Below, in pieces: positions 46,514 through 56,549 of a stretch of DNA of 64,000 nucleotides. The notes under the pieces are model-generated. The model had not been told where the DNA came from. It saw only the letters and a program-made list of their open reading frames with translations, and searched no databases. This stretch comes from Ignavibacteria bacterium (lineage in GTDB: Bacteria > Bacteroidota > Ignavibacteria > Kapaibacteriales > Kapaibacteriaceae). Position numbers and translations under genes: made by a program. Location: positions 1 through 64,000 of the forward strand of contig JACPPD010000001.1 in NCBI GenBank assembly GCA_016191145.1, read 5' to 3'. Every line of letters begins with the position of its first letter. Positions within the stretch are counted from its first letter, which is position 1.

Positions 46514-49504
46514 ATGCCATTAATTCTGGTTGTCATGGTTGCTTTCGGACTCTTATACACAAGAGCAACTTTTCCAACGCAAGCTCAACAAATCATTGAG
46601 CAAAAGCCCACGCGTTTCCCAGGTGTCTTTGTACAGGACTCTACAGGGCAGCCCAAGCCCCTTCACATTCAGTCGTTGTCCGTCGACGTCCAGGTGCGGG
46701 GAACGCTGGCAACAACAACAATGGAGATGAAGGTTTATAATCCACACAATCGCATTCTCGAGGGCGAGTTCTCCTTCCCGATATCCGATGGGCAATTGGT
46801 GTCGCGCTTTGCGTTAGATATCAATGGTCGGTTACGAAATGCAGTAGTTGTTGACAAGTCGAAGGGTAGGGAGACATTTGAGGAAGTAATTCGAACCAAA
46901 ATTGATCCGGCATTGTTAGAGATGACGCGCGACAACTCCTTCCGTGCCCGTGTCTATCCGATTGGTGCAATGAGCACACGCCGGATTGTAATCGCTTTCG
47001 AGCAGCAGCTTACAAGGACCGACAACGGTTTTGGTTATGCAATTCCATTTGCGTTCCCCGAAAAAGTAGATTCATTTACGTTTCATGCCGACGTTGCCGC
47101 CTTTGGTTCTCGCCCATCCCTTGCAGGCAACAGCCACGATACCGTTCAATTTTCGCATCGGGGCAGAACATTCGTTGCCGACATGAGTGAACAGAATATT
47201 CTTCTCGACAAGCCATTCATGCTATCTGTACCAGTAGTATTTAAGAACCATGTTGTCTCTGTAAACACCATCGATAATGAGTCCTATTTCGGTCTCTTTC
47301 TAATGCTTGATCCGAAATCGCAGCCTGCTACATTACCCAATAAAATCACGCTGGTGTGGGATGCCTCGTTGTCGGGATTAAAACGAAACCATGACAAGGA
47401 ACAGGAATTCCTTGCAGCAATGTTTCATCGCATTCAAAATGTCAGCGTTGATTTTATTGCATTTGCGAATGCAGTTGTTGATCAGAAATCATTTGTTGTG
47501 CGAAACGGCGACTGGTCGGCAATAAAGCGAATGATTAAATCAATGATTTACGATGGAGGAACACAACTGGGTGTTGCACCATTACGCCAGGATGAATCCG
47601 ACCTTGTTCTCCTGATGAGCGATGGTATATCGACCTTTGGCGAGCATAGGCCGGCACACGGTTCAAGTCCTGTATTCACAGTATCGAGTGGTGTTCAGGC
47701 AGATCACGACGTCTTGCGCTTCATCGCACATGAAAGCAATGGAAAGTATCTTGATTTAACATCCCGAGGTATTGATGACGCCGTACATGCCATGTTTGAA
47801 GATCACCTCGCCATTCGTTCAGTGAAGGTTTTGGATGGTACAATTGAAGATGTGCGCCCTTCAGGTACAATCGAAGTGCAAGAAGTAACAACGCTTACAG
47901 GAAGGCTGAGAAGTCCTTCAGCAACCATCGAAATTCTTACCTCGATTGGAGAAACAATTGTCGGTAAGGAGATTATTTCCATTAACGTAAATGAAAACAA
48001 CGACAGCGGATCTGCGATGGCTCGGTTATGGGCACAACACGAACTGCATAGGCTTAATGGGAATCGGCAAGAAAACGCCGAGGCGATAAGAAATCTTGGA
48101 ATGAAATTTGGGATCGTTACACCGGGAACATCGCTAATTGTTCTCGATAGGTTGCAGGATTACGTCCGTTTCGACATTGAGCCCCCTTCATCAGAACCTG
48201 AACTTGTACAGCAATGGCGAGATCAGCGCAGAAATATATACGCCGATTCATTGGCCGCTCAGAATCGCCATGCTACCTACGTCAGCCTTCAGATAAGGCA
48301 GCGAACCGACTTCTTAAAGCGAACCATCAATGTTGATTCTATTTCCAAAGCATCTCAGCAAAAAGATTCACTGCGGCAAAACAGAAAGACGATAGACTTC
48401 ATCGAACGAAATGTGAGAGGCATTGATGCATTGGGCAGTTCTGCAGTCGGGGCATCTGCATCATCGCCCCTCCGAGCCAAGAGCTCTATGGCGTTTACAG
48501 TAAGGTCTATCCTATCTCCTGAACCACACCATGAAGAGATGTTAAAAGATGGAGGTACGTCGAACATGGCAGACCTAGTTTCTGATGATAGCAATGTCTC
48601 CATAAGGATCGAAACGAACAAGTCCGAACGTGAATCGTGGACAAAGGCATTGGATGAATCAAGCACGCGGCAACTATACTCAACATATTTAGCATTGCGG
48701 CCTCGGTACGAATTTGTCAGCTCTTTTTATTTGGATTTTTCCGATAGGCTCCGTGAAAAGGGGCTTGTAAAGGAAGCCCTACGTGTTCTTACGTGTCTTG
48801 CTGAACTGCATGGCGAAGACGCGCGTGAGTTGCGCATCCTTGGTCATCGTCTGCTTCAAATTCAGCAGGCTCAACTCGCCGTTCACGTTTTTGCCGATGT
48901 GATGCGCATCCGTACTGAAGAGCCTCAGGCCTATCGTGATCTGGGTTTAGCTTATGCTGCTGTTGGGAACTATCAGAAGGCAGCAGATTTGTTTGTAAAG
49001 ATTATTGAAACACCCTGGCACGCCAGGTTTCCCGAAATGGAATTAATCGCTCTCACTGAATTGAACCAATTGATTACAAAGCATGCGGCAAGTATGAACA
49101 TTGAGAGAATAAACAAGAAATACCTCTTTTCCGTGAAGTCCGATGTGCGGGTTGTGTTAACATGGGATGCTGATAATAGCGACGTTGATCTATGGGTCAC
49201 GGACCCATTGGGTGACGTTTGTATGTACAGCCTACGCGACACCAGAATTGGAGGTCATTTATCGCGAGATTTCACAGGGGGCTATGGACCCGAAGAATTT
49301 ATTCTTCCGCGGGCACTTAGGGGAAAGTATAAAGTTCAGGTTCATTATTACGGCGACCGACAGCAGAACCTTGCACGATCCACAACAATACAGGTTGAAC
49401 TGTTTAGGAATTACGGCGGCAAGAATGAAACAAGGGAAGGAGTCACGATGAGGCTCGACGGCGTGGCCCGCGTTGTAGAGGTTGGAACCATTACCGTGAA
49501 CTAG
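46514..49504 (+). CDS. VIT / VWA / TPR / DUF2135 exported protein
   Basis: 996 residues with a signal peptide (PLILVVMVAFGLLYTRA). The VIT domain (residues about 35-170: VDVQVRGTLATTTMEMKVYNP, EGEFSFPI, GRETFEEV) is followed by a VWA-like domain from about 275, where ITLVWDASLSGL keeps the DxSxS MIDAS core. A mixed region with KDSL-rich helices is next, then TPR-like helices (RDLGLAYAAVGNYQKAADLF). The last 110 residues (RVVLTWDADNSDVDLWVTDP ... GGYGPEEFILPRA) are the DUF2135 domain. Fourteen bp after the previous gene with AGGAG, so in the same operon. Likely an extracytoplasmic adhesion or stress-response protein controlled by the upstream sigma factor. Confidence 0.88.
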   Translation: MPLILVVMVAFGLLYTRATFPTQAQQIIEQKPTRFPGVFVQDSTGQPKPLHIQSLSVDVQVRGTLATTTMEMKVYNPHNRILEGEFSFPISDGQLVSRFALDINGRLRNAVVVDKSKGRETFEEVIRTKIDPALLEMTRDNSFRARVYPIGAMSTRRIVIAFEQQLTRTDNGFGYAIPFAFPEKVDSFTFHADVAAFGSRPSLAGNSHDTVQFSHRGRTFVADMSEQNILLDKPFMLSVPVVFKNHVVSVNTIDNESYFGLFLMLDPKSQPATLPNKITLVWDASLSGLKRNHDKEQEFLAAMFHRIQNVSVDFIAFANAVVDQKSFVVRNGDWSAIKRMIKSMIYDGGTQLGVAPLRQDESDLVLLMSDGISTFGEHRPAHGSSPVFTVSSGVQADHDVLRFIAHESNGKYLDLTSRGIDDAVHAMFEDHLAIRSVKVLDGTIEDVRPSGTIEVQEVTTLTGRLRSPSATIEILTSIGETIVGKEIISINVNENNDSGSAMARLWAQHELHRLNGNRQENAEAIRNLGMKFGIVTPGTSLIVLDRLQDYVRFDIEPPSSEPELVQQWRDQRRNIYADSLAAQNRHATYVSLQIRQRTDFLKRTINVDSISKASQQKDSLRQNRKTIDFIERNVRGIDALGSSAVGASASSPLRAKSSMAFTVRSILSPEPHHEEMLKDGGTSNMADLVSDDSNVSIRIETNKSERESWTKALDESSTRQLYSTYLALRPRYEFVSSFYLDFSDRLREKGLVKEALRVLTCLAELHGEDARELRILGHRLLQIQQAQLAVHVFADVMRIRTEEPQAYRDLGLAYAAVGNYQKAADLFVKIIETPWHARFPEMELIALTELNQLITKHAASMNIERINKKYLFSVKSDVRVVLTWDADNSDVDLWVTDPLGDVCMYSLRDTRIGGHLSRDFTGGYGPEEFILPRALRGKYKVQVHYYGDRQQNLARSTTIQVELFRNYGGKNETREGVTMRLDGVARVVEVGTITVN

Positions 49505-50360
49505 TCAGCCTGTGCACCGTCCACAAGTCGAGTTTGCCGGAACCACCTGGCCTGTCCGTGGCAAAAACGAGAATGCCATTTGGCAGAACAGCAAAGTCAC
49601 TTTCGTTAAATTCAGTATTCAGAAAGGTAAGGGGTTCGGGTTCCTGCCAGGCGCCATCCTTTAACACAACAAGAAACAAGTCATAGCCACCTTTTCCGCC
49701 GTAACCGTCGGAGGCATATACAAGTGAATCGTTGGTAAGGAAGAACGGAGTAATCTCGTCGCCGGGAGAATTAACGTGATTGCTAATCTGTGCCGGAGCC
49801 GACCATTCCAATACACTACGTCGGTCGCATATCCACAGGTCCAAGCCACCAAGGCCGCCATCCCGATTCGAGACAAAGACGAGTCTTGTTCCATCGGGTG
49901 ATAGTGCTGGTTGTGTTGAAAAACTACTGTCGTTGATCGAAGCAATCGGATGCCCTTCGTTGAGTGCGTCGGCATCAACGGGTACCGTGATGATTGTTGG
50001 GTACGCTTGCTTTTCTCCGGAAAAGAATGCAACACCGACGGCTTCCGAGCCGATTCCTAAAGAAATATAGGATCTGTGCTTTGAGCCATCGTTAAACGTT
50101 CCTGGAACAAGCTGCGGCAGACTGTCGATGTCGCGTTTCAACCATACTTGTGCAAAGCCTGTTCGTTCCGATGTAAAGAGTAAACGATTTCGAACTGCAT
50201 CAAAAACAGGTCCATATTCATCGCTGGGTGAATTGACGTTCGGCATTGGTTCAGGCGTTGAGTAAACAGCCATCAGCCTACCAGCATCAGTCATTGTCTG
50301 AGCCTGTGCAATCATCGATATAACAAGAGTGAGTGCAATAAGCAGGTAAACCCTTCTCAA
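49491..50360 (-). CDS. Exported PD40 (WD40-like) beta-propeller protein
   Basis: 289 residues, TTG start behind GGAGGGGAG; signal peptide ending near IAQAQ. TolB-type PD40 repeats: YGPVFDAVRNRLLFTSERTG, QPALSPDGTRLVFVSNRDGG, ITPFFLTNDSLVYASDGYGG, FAVLPNGILVFATDRPGG. Similar domains occur in OmpA/peptidoglycan-linked and T9SS-associated proteins, but no partner domain is present here. Last gene of the minus-strand operon; start overlaps the queE stop by 4 bp and its end overlaps the VIT gene tail to tail by 14 bp. Confidence 0.86.
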   Translation of the reverse strand: MRRVYLLIALTLVISMIAQAQTMTDAGRLMAVYSTPEPMPNVNSPSDEYGPVFDAVRNRLLFTSERTGFAQVWLKRDIDSLPQLVPGTFNDGSKHRSYISLGIGSEAVGVAFFSGEKQAYPTIITVPVDADALNEGHPIASINDSSFSTQPALSPDGTRLVFVSNRDGGLGGLDLWICDRRSVLEWSAPAQISNHVNSPGDEITPFFLTNDSLVYASDGYGGKGGYDLFLVVLKDGAWQEPEPLTFLNTEFNESDFAVLPNGILVFATDRPGGSGKLDLWTVHRLTSSR

Positions 50361-51058
50361 ACTCCCCTCCTATCCGGTTCCCAAATAAATTTGTGCAGTT
50401 GCGGCTGGAACCGAACATCAAGATTGTCTTTAAGGATCCATTCAGCCATGACGTCGTACGGTAATATTCCAAAAGCACATGACATCAGTATGGAATCAAC
50501 TTTGCTATGCAAATCATAATCCCTGATTGTCTCTTTCGCCCAGTCATAATCGTTCTTCGAAGCAATTACAAACTTTACTTCATCGTTTGAGGTAAGGTGC
50601 GCAATGTTATCGAGTTTGTTGAGCGTCATCATTTTGCTGTCTGGACATTTTATGTCGACAATTCTGGAGACTCTTGGATCCACCAACGATATATCAACAT
50701 GTCCTCCCGTTTCAACTACAACTTCGTAATTGTTGTCGCAAAGAACCGACATTAAAGAGAACACTCCTAATTGTTCAAGGGGCTCTCCACCAGTAAATTC
50801 GACAAACCGACATTTGAGCGCTGCAATCCTGTTAAAGATCTGCTGCCCAGTCATCTCTTGCTCAATATGACGATGGTCGAGTGCGTATGGAGTATCGCAC
50901 CACACACATCGCAGCTTGCATCCCTGCATCCGTACAAAAGTGCACGGACGTCCAATACGAGTACCCTCACCCTGAATTGAAAAAAACACCTCGCTGACGT
51001 TGAAGACCAACTGCAGGGGATTACCAACAGATATTAATTCGGGTGTCGGCTGTTGCAT
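50357..51058 (-). CDS. queE: 7-carboxy-7-deazaguanine synthase (radical SAM)
   Basis: 233 residues. Converts 6-carboxytetrahydropterin to 7-carboxy-7-deazaguanine in queuosine synthesis. The cluster motif GCKLRCVWCDTPYAL has the CxxxCxxC spacing, preceded by the QueE-specific FFSIQGEGTRIGRPCTFVR; FTGGEPLEQ is the SAM-binding GGE motif. Nine bp after recG and 4-bp overlap with the PD40 gene. Other queuosine genes are not in the window. Confidence 0.93.
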   Translation of the reverse strand: MQQPTPELISVGNPLQLVFNVSEVFFSIQGEGTRIGRPCTFVRMQGCKLRCVWCDTPYALDHRHIEQEMTGQQIFNRIAALKCRFVEFTGGEPLEQLGVFSLMSVLCDNNYEVVVETGGHVDISLVDPRVSRIVDIKCPDSKMMTLNKLDNIAHLTSNDEVKFVIASKNDYDWAKETIRDYDLHSKVDSILMSCAFGILPYDVMAEWILKDNLDVRFQPQLHKFIWEPDRRGV

Positions 51059-51067
51059 GCGTCGAAT

Positions 51068-53269
51068 TTACGCGACTGTGATGTATGACTTTTGATCAAA
51101 GTCACGAATCAGACGTTCGCGTATTAACCCATGTTCCTCTTTGCGTAATTGTGGATCGGCGGTAATCATTGCAAACGCTTCCTTTCTTGCTGCCGTAATG
51201 ATGGGTCCATCCGTCACCAGATCGGCATATCTAAACTCCGGCAGGCCGCTCTGTCGCGTCCCCATAAGGTCTCCTGGTCCTCGTATCTGAAGGTCTACCT
51301 CTGCTATGCGAAATCCATCGTTAGTTTCTTCCATTGTTCTGAGTCGAACCGCAGCGTTTGCCCGTTCAGTGGCAGCATGAACTTTAGGAAGGGCATAGCG
51401 AAAATGATCCTTTGTTACTAAAAAACAATACGATTGGTGAACACTGCGTCCTACACGCCCCCTTAACTGGTGTAATTGCGACAGACCAAATCGTTCTGCG
51501 TCTTCTATCATCATCACGGTTGCATTGGGAATGTCAACACCCACTTCCACTACGGTAGTGGCAACAAGAATATCGAGCTCCTTGTTCAAAAACGCCTTCA
51601 TGATGTCGTCTTTCTCGTACCAAAACATCTGACCATGAAGCAGTCCAACTCGCAGATCCGGAAAAACCTGCTCACTAAGTAGTTGATGATGCTCGACAGC
51701 ACTTTTATAGGCGAGTTTGTCGCTCTTTTCAACGAGTGGGTAAACAATGTATATCTGTCTGCCCAGTTGGATCTCACCACGGATTTTCTGATATACCGAT
51801 CCGATCTGTGATGAATACACCACCTGCGTTTTAATTGGATGTCGGTTATCCGGCAGAGCATCAATGACGGACACATCGAGATCGCCGTACAACGTCATGC
51901 CCAGCGTGCGTGGTATCGGCGTTGCCGACATAACAAGGAAATGAGGTACGAAATTCGAGTTTGTCCCAAGACGTTTTAACTCCGCTCGCTGCGCCACACC
52001 AAATCGATGCTGCTCGTCGATGACTGCAAGGCCTAGTTTGTGATATTGGATTTCGCTTTCAAACAAGGCATGTGTGCCTACAATGATGTTGGTTTCGCCT
52101 GAGGAAATGCGCAAGAGAATCTCATTTCGAAGCTTCCGTTTCTGGCCCCCTACCATCAATTCAACATTGACTCCGGAATTATTTAACAATGAGTTTATTG
52201 TGCGGAAATGTTGATCTGCAAGAATTTCTGTTGGCGCCATAATCAACGCCTGATATCCATTATCAACAACATTCAACATACAGAGCAGAGCTACAATGGT
52301 TTTTCCGGAACCAACGTCGCCTTGCAAGAGCCTGTTCATGGGCTCGCCTGACGAAAGATCCTTCATGATTTCGTTGATAACGCGCCTTTGAGCCGCAGTA
52401 AGATGATATGGAAGTTTATCAACGAGGTCTCGTGCCCGCCGACTCTTCACCTCCATCCGTATACCGCGTCCGGAAGATTTTCTAGTCCGCTGCCGTGTAG
52501 CCAGCATCAACTCAAAGAAGAACAATTCCTCAAACGTCATGCGGAAACGCGATGCCTCAATTTCAGAATGCGAAGCAGGAAAATGGAGTGCTCGTAACGC
52601 TGTCTTTAGTGGCTGCAGATTGTGTTTCCGACGAAATTCTTCCGGAAATGGATCGACTTCGCTCGTCAACGCGTCATCTATGACGTGATCGGCGATGTTC
52701 CGCATGAGCCGCATCGAAATTCCTGCAGATTTTAACTTTTGCGATAATCGATATTTTGGCAATATCGATCCCTGAAGAACACGTTCTGCATCGTCTTTCT
52801 CTATTTTTTCGAGTTCGGGATGTGTAAACCGAATGATGTTCCATCGCTCATCGTACTCTGCGATACCGCTGACAAGGTATGTGTCGCCAACACGAATTGT
52901 TCGTTCAAAATGCTGGATATAATTCCAAAACGCTAGCTGTGCAGTTGTCCCCGATCCGTCGGTAATTGCAGCAGTGAACATTTTCCTCGACTTGCCGAGC
53001 GAACGGGTTTCCACGTGGCTAACCGTTGCCATGATGGAGACTTCGGAGTTCGCCGAAGCAATGTCGTGGGCAGAGCCCGACCAAACATCATCAGTTCGTA
53101 GCCTCTCATACAAGGCGGCTATCGAGGCTGCCGCATTGCGGTCGACGTACTGATACGGTATCGCATAAAGAATATCCCTCGGTGTTATCAACCCCGCGTC
53201 AGCAAGTGCCTCTGCCCGTTTTGGTCCAACTCCTTTGATGAATTGCAGGGGGCGTTCAGTACTGCTCAC
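51068..53269 (-). CDS. recG: ATP-dependent DNA helicase RecG
   Basis: 733 residues, GTG start. Remodels stalled replication forks and Holliday junctions. The N-terminal wedge/OB domain starts with FIKGVGPKRAEAL; helicase motifs are LLQGDVGSGKTIVALL (Walker A), VIDEQHRFGV (DEQH-type box II), MSATPIPRTL, and QLRGRVGRSVHQSYC. Length and motif order are normal. Nine-bp gaps on both sides place it in the six-gene operon. Confidence 0.97.
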   Translation of the reverse strand: MSSTERPLQFIKGVGPKRAEALADAGLITPRDILYAIPYQYVDRNAAASIAALYERLRTDDVWSGSAHDIASANSEVSIMATVSHVETRSLGKSRKMFTAAITDGSGTTAQLAFWNYIQHFERTIRVGDTYLVSGIAEYDERWNIIRFTHPELEKIEKDDAERVLQGSILPKYRLSQKLKSAGISMRLMRNIADHVIDDALTSEVDPFPEEFRRKHNLQPLKTALRALHFPASHSEIEASRFRMTFEELFFFELMLATRQRTRKSSGRGIRMEVKSRRARDLVDKLPYHLTAAQRRVINEIMKDLSSGEPMNRLLQGDVGSGKTIVALLCMLNVVDNGYQALIMAPTEILADQHFRTINSLLNNSGVNVELMVGGQKRKLRNEILLRISSGETNIIVGTHALFESEIQYHKLGLAVIDEQHRFGVAQRAELKRLGTNSNFVPHFLVMSATPIPRTLGMTLYGDLDVSVIDALPDNRHPIKTQVVYSSQIGSVYQKIRGEIQLGRQIYIVYPLVEKSDKLAYKSAVEHHQLLSEQVFPDLRVGLLHGQMFWYEKDDIMKAFLNKELDILVATTVVEVGVDIPNATVMMIEDAERFGLSQLHQLRGRVGRSVHQSYCFLVTKDHFRYALPKVHAATERANAAVRLRTMEETNDGFRIAEVDLQIRGPGDLMGTRQSGLPEFRYADLVTDGPIITAARKEAFAMITADPQLRKEEHGLIRERLIRDFDQKSYITVA

Positions 53270-53278
53270 AATAGCAAA

Positions 53279-53752
53279 TCAGGACAGGTTTAACCGAACG
53301 TATGCGATAAAATCCGTCGTCGGCGGCACATGACCTGAAGACCTGATCAGGTAAACAATCTCATGAAAGTGATGTGTTGTATGATTCACAACATGCTGGG
53401 CGATATGATATAATTTATTTTCATAACTGTCGCCGCGCAAATTTTTATACACACAAAGTGATTCAAGTCGTGCCTCGCCCCCTTCCCCCAACCACTGACA
53501 CCAAGCCTCTGTGTCGGCACGTTGTACATCCAGCAATTCATCAAGAGGAAGTATACGATTAAAATCAACCGACACCGATCCATCCCGAACACGCTCCAGC
53601 CAAATACGTCTGGCATTAACAACGTGATTGAATACCCAAATTACACGTTCATGCTCTTGTAACTCTGCGGATTTTACGGATGTAGTCAAGCGTTCCGCAA
53701 CCCAATCTCCATAACGGAACATATCGGTAAGAAAACTAACAAAGTTTATCAT
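53279..53752 (-). CDS. DinB family protein
   Basis: 157 residues with the DinB/YfiT four-helix fold. Candidate metal ligands are the histidine in VFNHVVNARRIW and those in QHVVNHTTHHFHEI. DinB-family proteins are often metal-dependent thiol transferases; the substrate here is unknown. Its start overlaps the ilvE stop by 4 bp (ATGA), and recG follows after 9 bp. Confidence 0.88.
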   Translation of the reverse strand: MINFVSFLTDMFRYGDWVAERLTTSVKSAELQEHERVIWVFNHVVNARRIWLERVRDGSVSVDFNRILPLDELLDVQRADTEAWCQWLGEGGEARLESLCVYKNLRGDSYENKLYHIAQHVVNHTTHHFHEIVYLIRSSGHVPPTTDFIAYVRLNLS

Positions 53753-54843
53753 ACCTCAACAACTCCTATTTCATTCATCCATCCGTACAAGTCCTCTGAC
53801 CTGCCATATCGAACATCGTTCAACCGCTTACGAAGAAGGTACACGATGCTGTTCTCGTTGTACGACAGTGAATGCTCTATTCCATCGATCGATACAGTTC
53901 CAATTGGCGCAAGCGATGCAGCAGTACCAATGCCGAAAACCTCTCTAATTGTTCCAGATTCCAGACCTTGCTGTAAATCAGATACTGTAATGGATCTTTC
54001 TTCGACCTTGATTCCCGAATCGCGCGCAAGTGTGATAACAGAGCTCCTTGTAATCCCGTCGAGAATCGTGTCTGATAATGCCGGAGTAACAATCACTGGT
54101 TCTGTATTCTGGCTTTTAACAAACGATTTATCCTCGATGAATGCAACATTCATCGTACCGCTTTCTTCGATCCGGGTGTGGCTTGCAGCGTCGGTCCAAA
54201 TCACCTGGTCGTACCCTTCTTCCCGCGCGCGTTGTGTTGGATACATTGCTGCAGCGTAGTTGCCTGCACACTTAGCGCTACCAGTTCCGCCCGGAGCCGC
54301 TCGCGAATACTTTCGTTCAACTTTTACTCTGAGAGGTTTTGAATACAGTGGACGGAATGGCCCGCCAACAACTATGAACAGGAATTCATCTGAAGACTTC
54401 AACCCCATGCGCTCCTCACTGGCAAACATGAGAGGTCTGATGTAGAAGGCGGATTCAGGTCCCGGTGGAACCCAGTCACGGTCGGCATCAACGAATGTAT
54501 TGATGGCACTGTAAAATAAATCTTCGGGTACCGGAGGCATTTCCATTCGCTCTAGAGACCGATTAAATCGTTGGAAATGCGACTGGATTCGGAAGACTGC
54601 AACGCTGCTATTCTCCAGTCGATATGCCTTCATTCCTTCGAACACAGCCTGAGCATAATGCAGCCCCAACGCAAATGGCGCCAGTGGGATTGCTCTATAC
54701 GGTTGAACACGCGCCTTCCTCCATTCTTTGTTTGCATATTCTGCTATGAACATGTGGTCGGAAGGAACGTTAGTCATCTTACCATCTGCAATTGCAGAGG
54801 CATCGATACGCGTGTTTGCAGTTCGATCTACAGGTATTGTCAT
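53749..54843 (-). CDS. ilvE: Branched-chain amino acid aminotransferase, type II
   Basis: 364 residues. PLP-dependent transfer of amino groups between glutamate and branched-chain 2-oxoacids. Motifs: GLHYAQAVFEGMKAYR, the PLP lysine in GSAKCAGNYAA, IEESGTMNVAFI and PALSDTILDGITRSSVI. Residue 1-36 extension and length fit the longer BCAT group (like mammalian forms). Second gene of the minus-strand operon, 27 bp after the DUF547 gene. Confidence 0.95.
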   Translation of the reverse strand: MTIPVDRTANTRIDASAIADGKMTNVPSDHMFIAEYANKEWRKARVQPYRAIPLAPFALGLHYAQAVFEGMKAYRLENSSVAVFRIQSHFQRFNRSLERMEMPPVPEDLFYSAINTFVDADRDWVPPGPESAFYIRPLMFASEERMGLKSSDEFLFIVVGGPFRPLYSKPLRVKVERKYSRAAPGGTGSAKCAGNYAAAMYPTQRAREEGYDQVIWTDAASHTRIEESGTMNVAFIEDKSFVKSQNTEPVIVTPALSDTILDGITRSSVITLARDSGIKVEERSITVSDLQQGLESGTIREVFGIGTAASLAPIGTVSIDGIEHSLSYNENSIVYLLRKRLNDVRYGRSEDLYGWMNEIGVVEV

Positions 54844-54870
54844 CCCGCAAATTACGGCTGTTTTTCAACG

Positions 54871-55644
54871 TTACCTCGCGCGGTTCCACTTCTCAATCCT
54901 ATCCGATATCACTGTTTGCATTCCCTCCTTCCGCAGAGCTAACTGAGCGGCAGCAGCCTCAGTAATCCAAGGCAAGAGGAAGTCCACCACTGATCCCGAT
55001 TCGACAATCATTTCGTCGAACCATTCTTTAAACATTACAGACAGTTGCAGAACATTTGCCGCCGGATCGTACAAAACATACCTTTCCGACCTACACACCC
55101 TTCGTAACTGTTCTCTCAGCGATTCTTTCATGGTTTTTGCAAAACATGCACCAGTTGGAAAGGGAGGTGCATTTGAACTCCCGCTGCACAAGAAGGCTCT
55201 CACACGAACTGTTTGTGCAGTGGCTATGATCGTGTCGGATAACGATCTGAGCGTATGCCTCTCATGGGCAATGATAAATGTGTCGCGGATTGATAGAAGA
55301 CTGTCCCAAACCGTTGAGCGGTAACCAACGCGCAATTGCATCACCTTCATGAGTACTGCCAGATAGGCGTTGATCCAGAAAGCGAGTCTGGAGTCGACGT
55401 AGAACGGACCGGGGTCAGCGTCTGCAAGTAACTGACGATACGTGGCATAGGCCTCGCTCCACACAGCGTTAGTATGTAGCTTACCGAATCGTTTTGATGC
55501 CCGCCACAGAGAATCAAACCGACGATGATCAATAACATCCTCATAAAGATCTTTAGTTAATGTCGGTGCAGTCTTCTGCGCTTTAGTTTCAAACGCGTTA
55601 AGTGCGAATAGCAACATGGAAACGAGTATCGTGATTCGACTCAC
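54871..55644 (-). CDS. DUF547 domain protein, exported
   Basis: 257 residues if it starts at the GTG at 55644 (MSRITILVSMLLFALNAFETKA signal peptide, shortened to SRITILVSMLLFAL); a TTG at 55665 would add seven residues. The DUF547 core has DSRLAFWINAYLAVLMKVM, with the conserved FWxNxYN-type motif, and FLCSGSSNAPPF near the usual cysteine/proline region. Function of the domain is unknown; a papain-like fold has been suggested for the family. First gene of the operon with ilvE, dinB, recG, queE. Confidence 0.82.
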   Translation of the reverse strand: MSRITILVSMLLFALNAFETKAQKTAPTLTKDLYEDVIDHRRFDSLWRASKRFGKLHTNAVWSEAYATYRQLLADADPGPFYVDSRLAFWINAYLAVLMKVMQLRVGYRSTVWDSLLSIRDTFIIAHERHTLRSLSDTIIATAQTVRVRAFLCSGSSNAPPFPTGACFAKTMKESLREQLRRVCRSERYVLYDPAANVLQLSVMFKEWFDEMIVESGSVVDFLLPWITEAAAAQLALRKEGMQTVISDRIEKWNRAR

Positions 55645-55679
55645 GTTATCTTCGTACTCAACCAAACCCGAACTGTGAC

Positions 55680-56549
55680 GTGCACATTATCACAACAATT
55701 TCGGAAATGCAGGACATCGTCAGCGACGCGCGCGCCGAACGAGTAGACATCGGATTTGTCCCCACGATGGGTTCATTGCATGGAGGGCATGCAGAGCTCA
55801 TCAAGGTGTCATCAATGCGTCATTCGCTTACTGTTGTCTCTGTGTTTGTTAACCCTCTTCAGTTTGGACCCTCCGAAGATTTCGGAACGTACCCTCGAAA
55901 TCTTGATTCAGACGTTAGAATGATACGCGAGCACGGCGGCACACACGTATTCGCCCCTTCCGCTGAAGAAATGTATCCGCAAGGTTTCGCAACATCCATT
56001 CACATAGGGGGAATTGCGAAGGAATTGGAAGGAGCAGGCAGACCGGGCCACTTTGATGGAGTGGCAACGGTTGTCTGTAAACTTTTCAACACAGTAATGC
56101 CTACTGAGGCGTTCTTTGGTCAAAAAGATTACCAACAGACACTTGTGGTTAAGCAAATGGTTGCCGATCTGGCGATGCCTATTGCCATTAATGTTGTTCC
56201 AACCGTACGCGAAGCCGATGGATTGGCAATGAGCTCGCGCAATGCGTATCTAAACTTCGAGGAGCGTAATCGGGCTACGTCGTTATTCCGCGCTCTTACC
56301 AGGGCGAAGGAGTTTATAGAAAATCTAGAAGCACCTTTGCAAAAGCGTAAAGCACTTCCACGTCTCGAGATCGAAGCATTGATGCAGGCCGCTTTGCAGG
56401 AGGTGAGTGTTGAATATGCAGTTGCCGTCGACGCTGCTACACTCCAATCGCGCGACAATTATTTCTCAGGAGAAAAAATTGCCCTTCTGATAGCAGCATT
56501 TGCGGGACGAACCCGCCTGATTGATAACATTGTGACGGAAATTGTATGA
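55680..56549 (+). CDS. panC: Pantothenate synthetase
   Basis: 289 residues, GTG start. Joins pantoate and beta-alanine using ATP in vitamin B5/coenzyme A synthesis. FVPTMGSLHGGHAELI carries the HxGH nucleotide motif, FGQKDYQQTLVVKQMV and EADGLAMSSRNAYL (KMSKS-like) complete the active site. Overlaps the following GNAT gene by 4 bp; only 35 bp from the divergent DUF547 gene. Confidence 0.96.
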   Translation: MHIITTISEMQDIVSDARAERVDIGFVPTMGSLHGGHAELIKVSSMRHSLTVVSVFVNPLQFGPSEDFGTYPRNLDSDVRMIREHGGTHVFAPSAEEMYPQGFATSIHIGGIAKELEGAGRPGHFDGVATVVCKLFNTVMPTEAFFGQKDYQQTLVVKQMVADLAMPIAINVVPTVREADGLAMSSRNAYLNFEERNRATSLFRALTRAKEFIENLEAPLQKRKALPRLEIEALMQAALQEVSVEYAVAVDAATLQSRDNYFSGEKIALLIAAFAGRTRLIDNIVTEIV

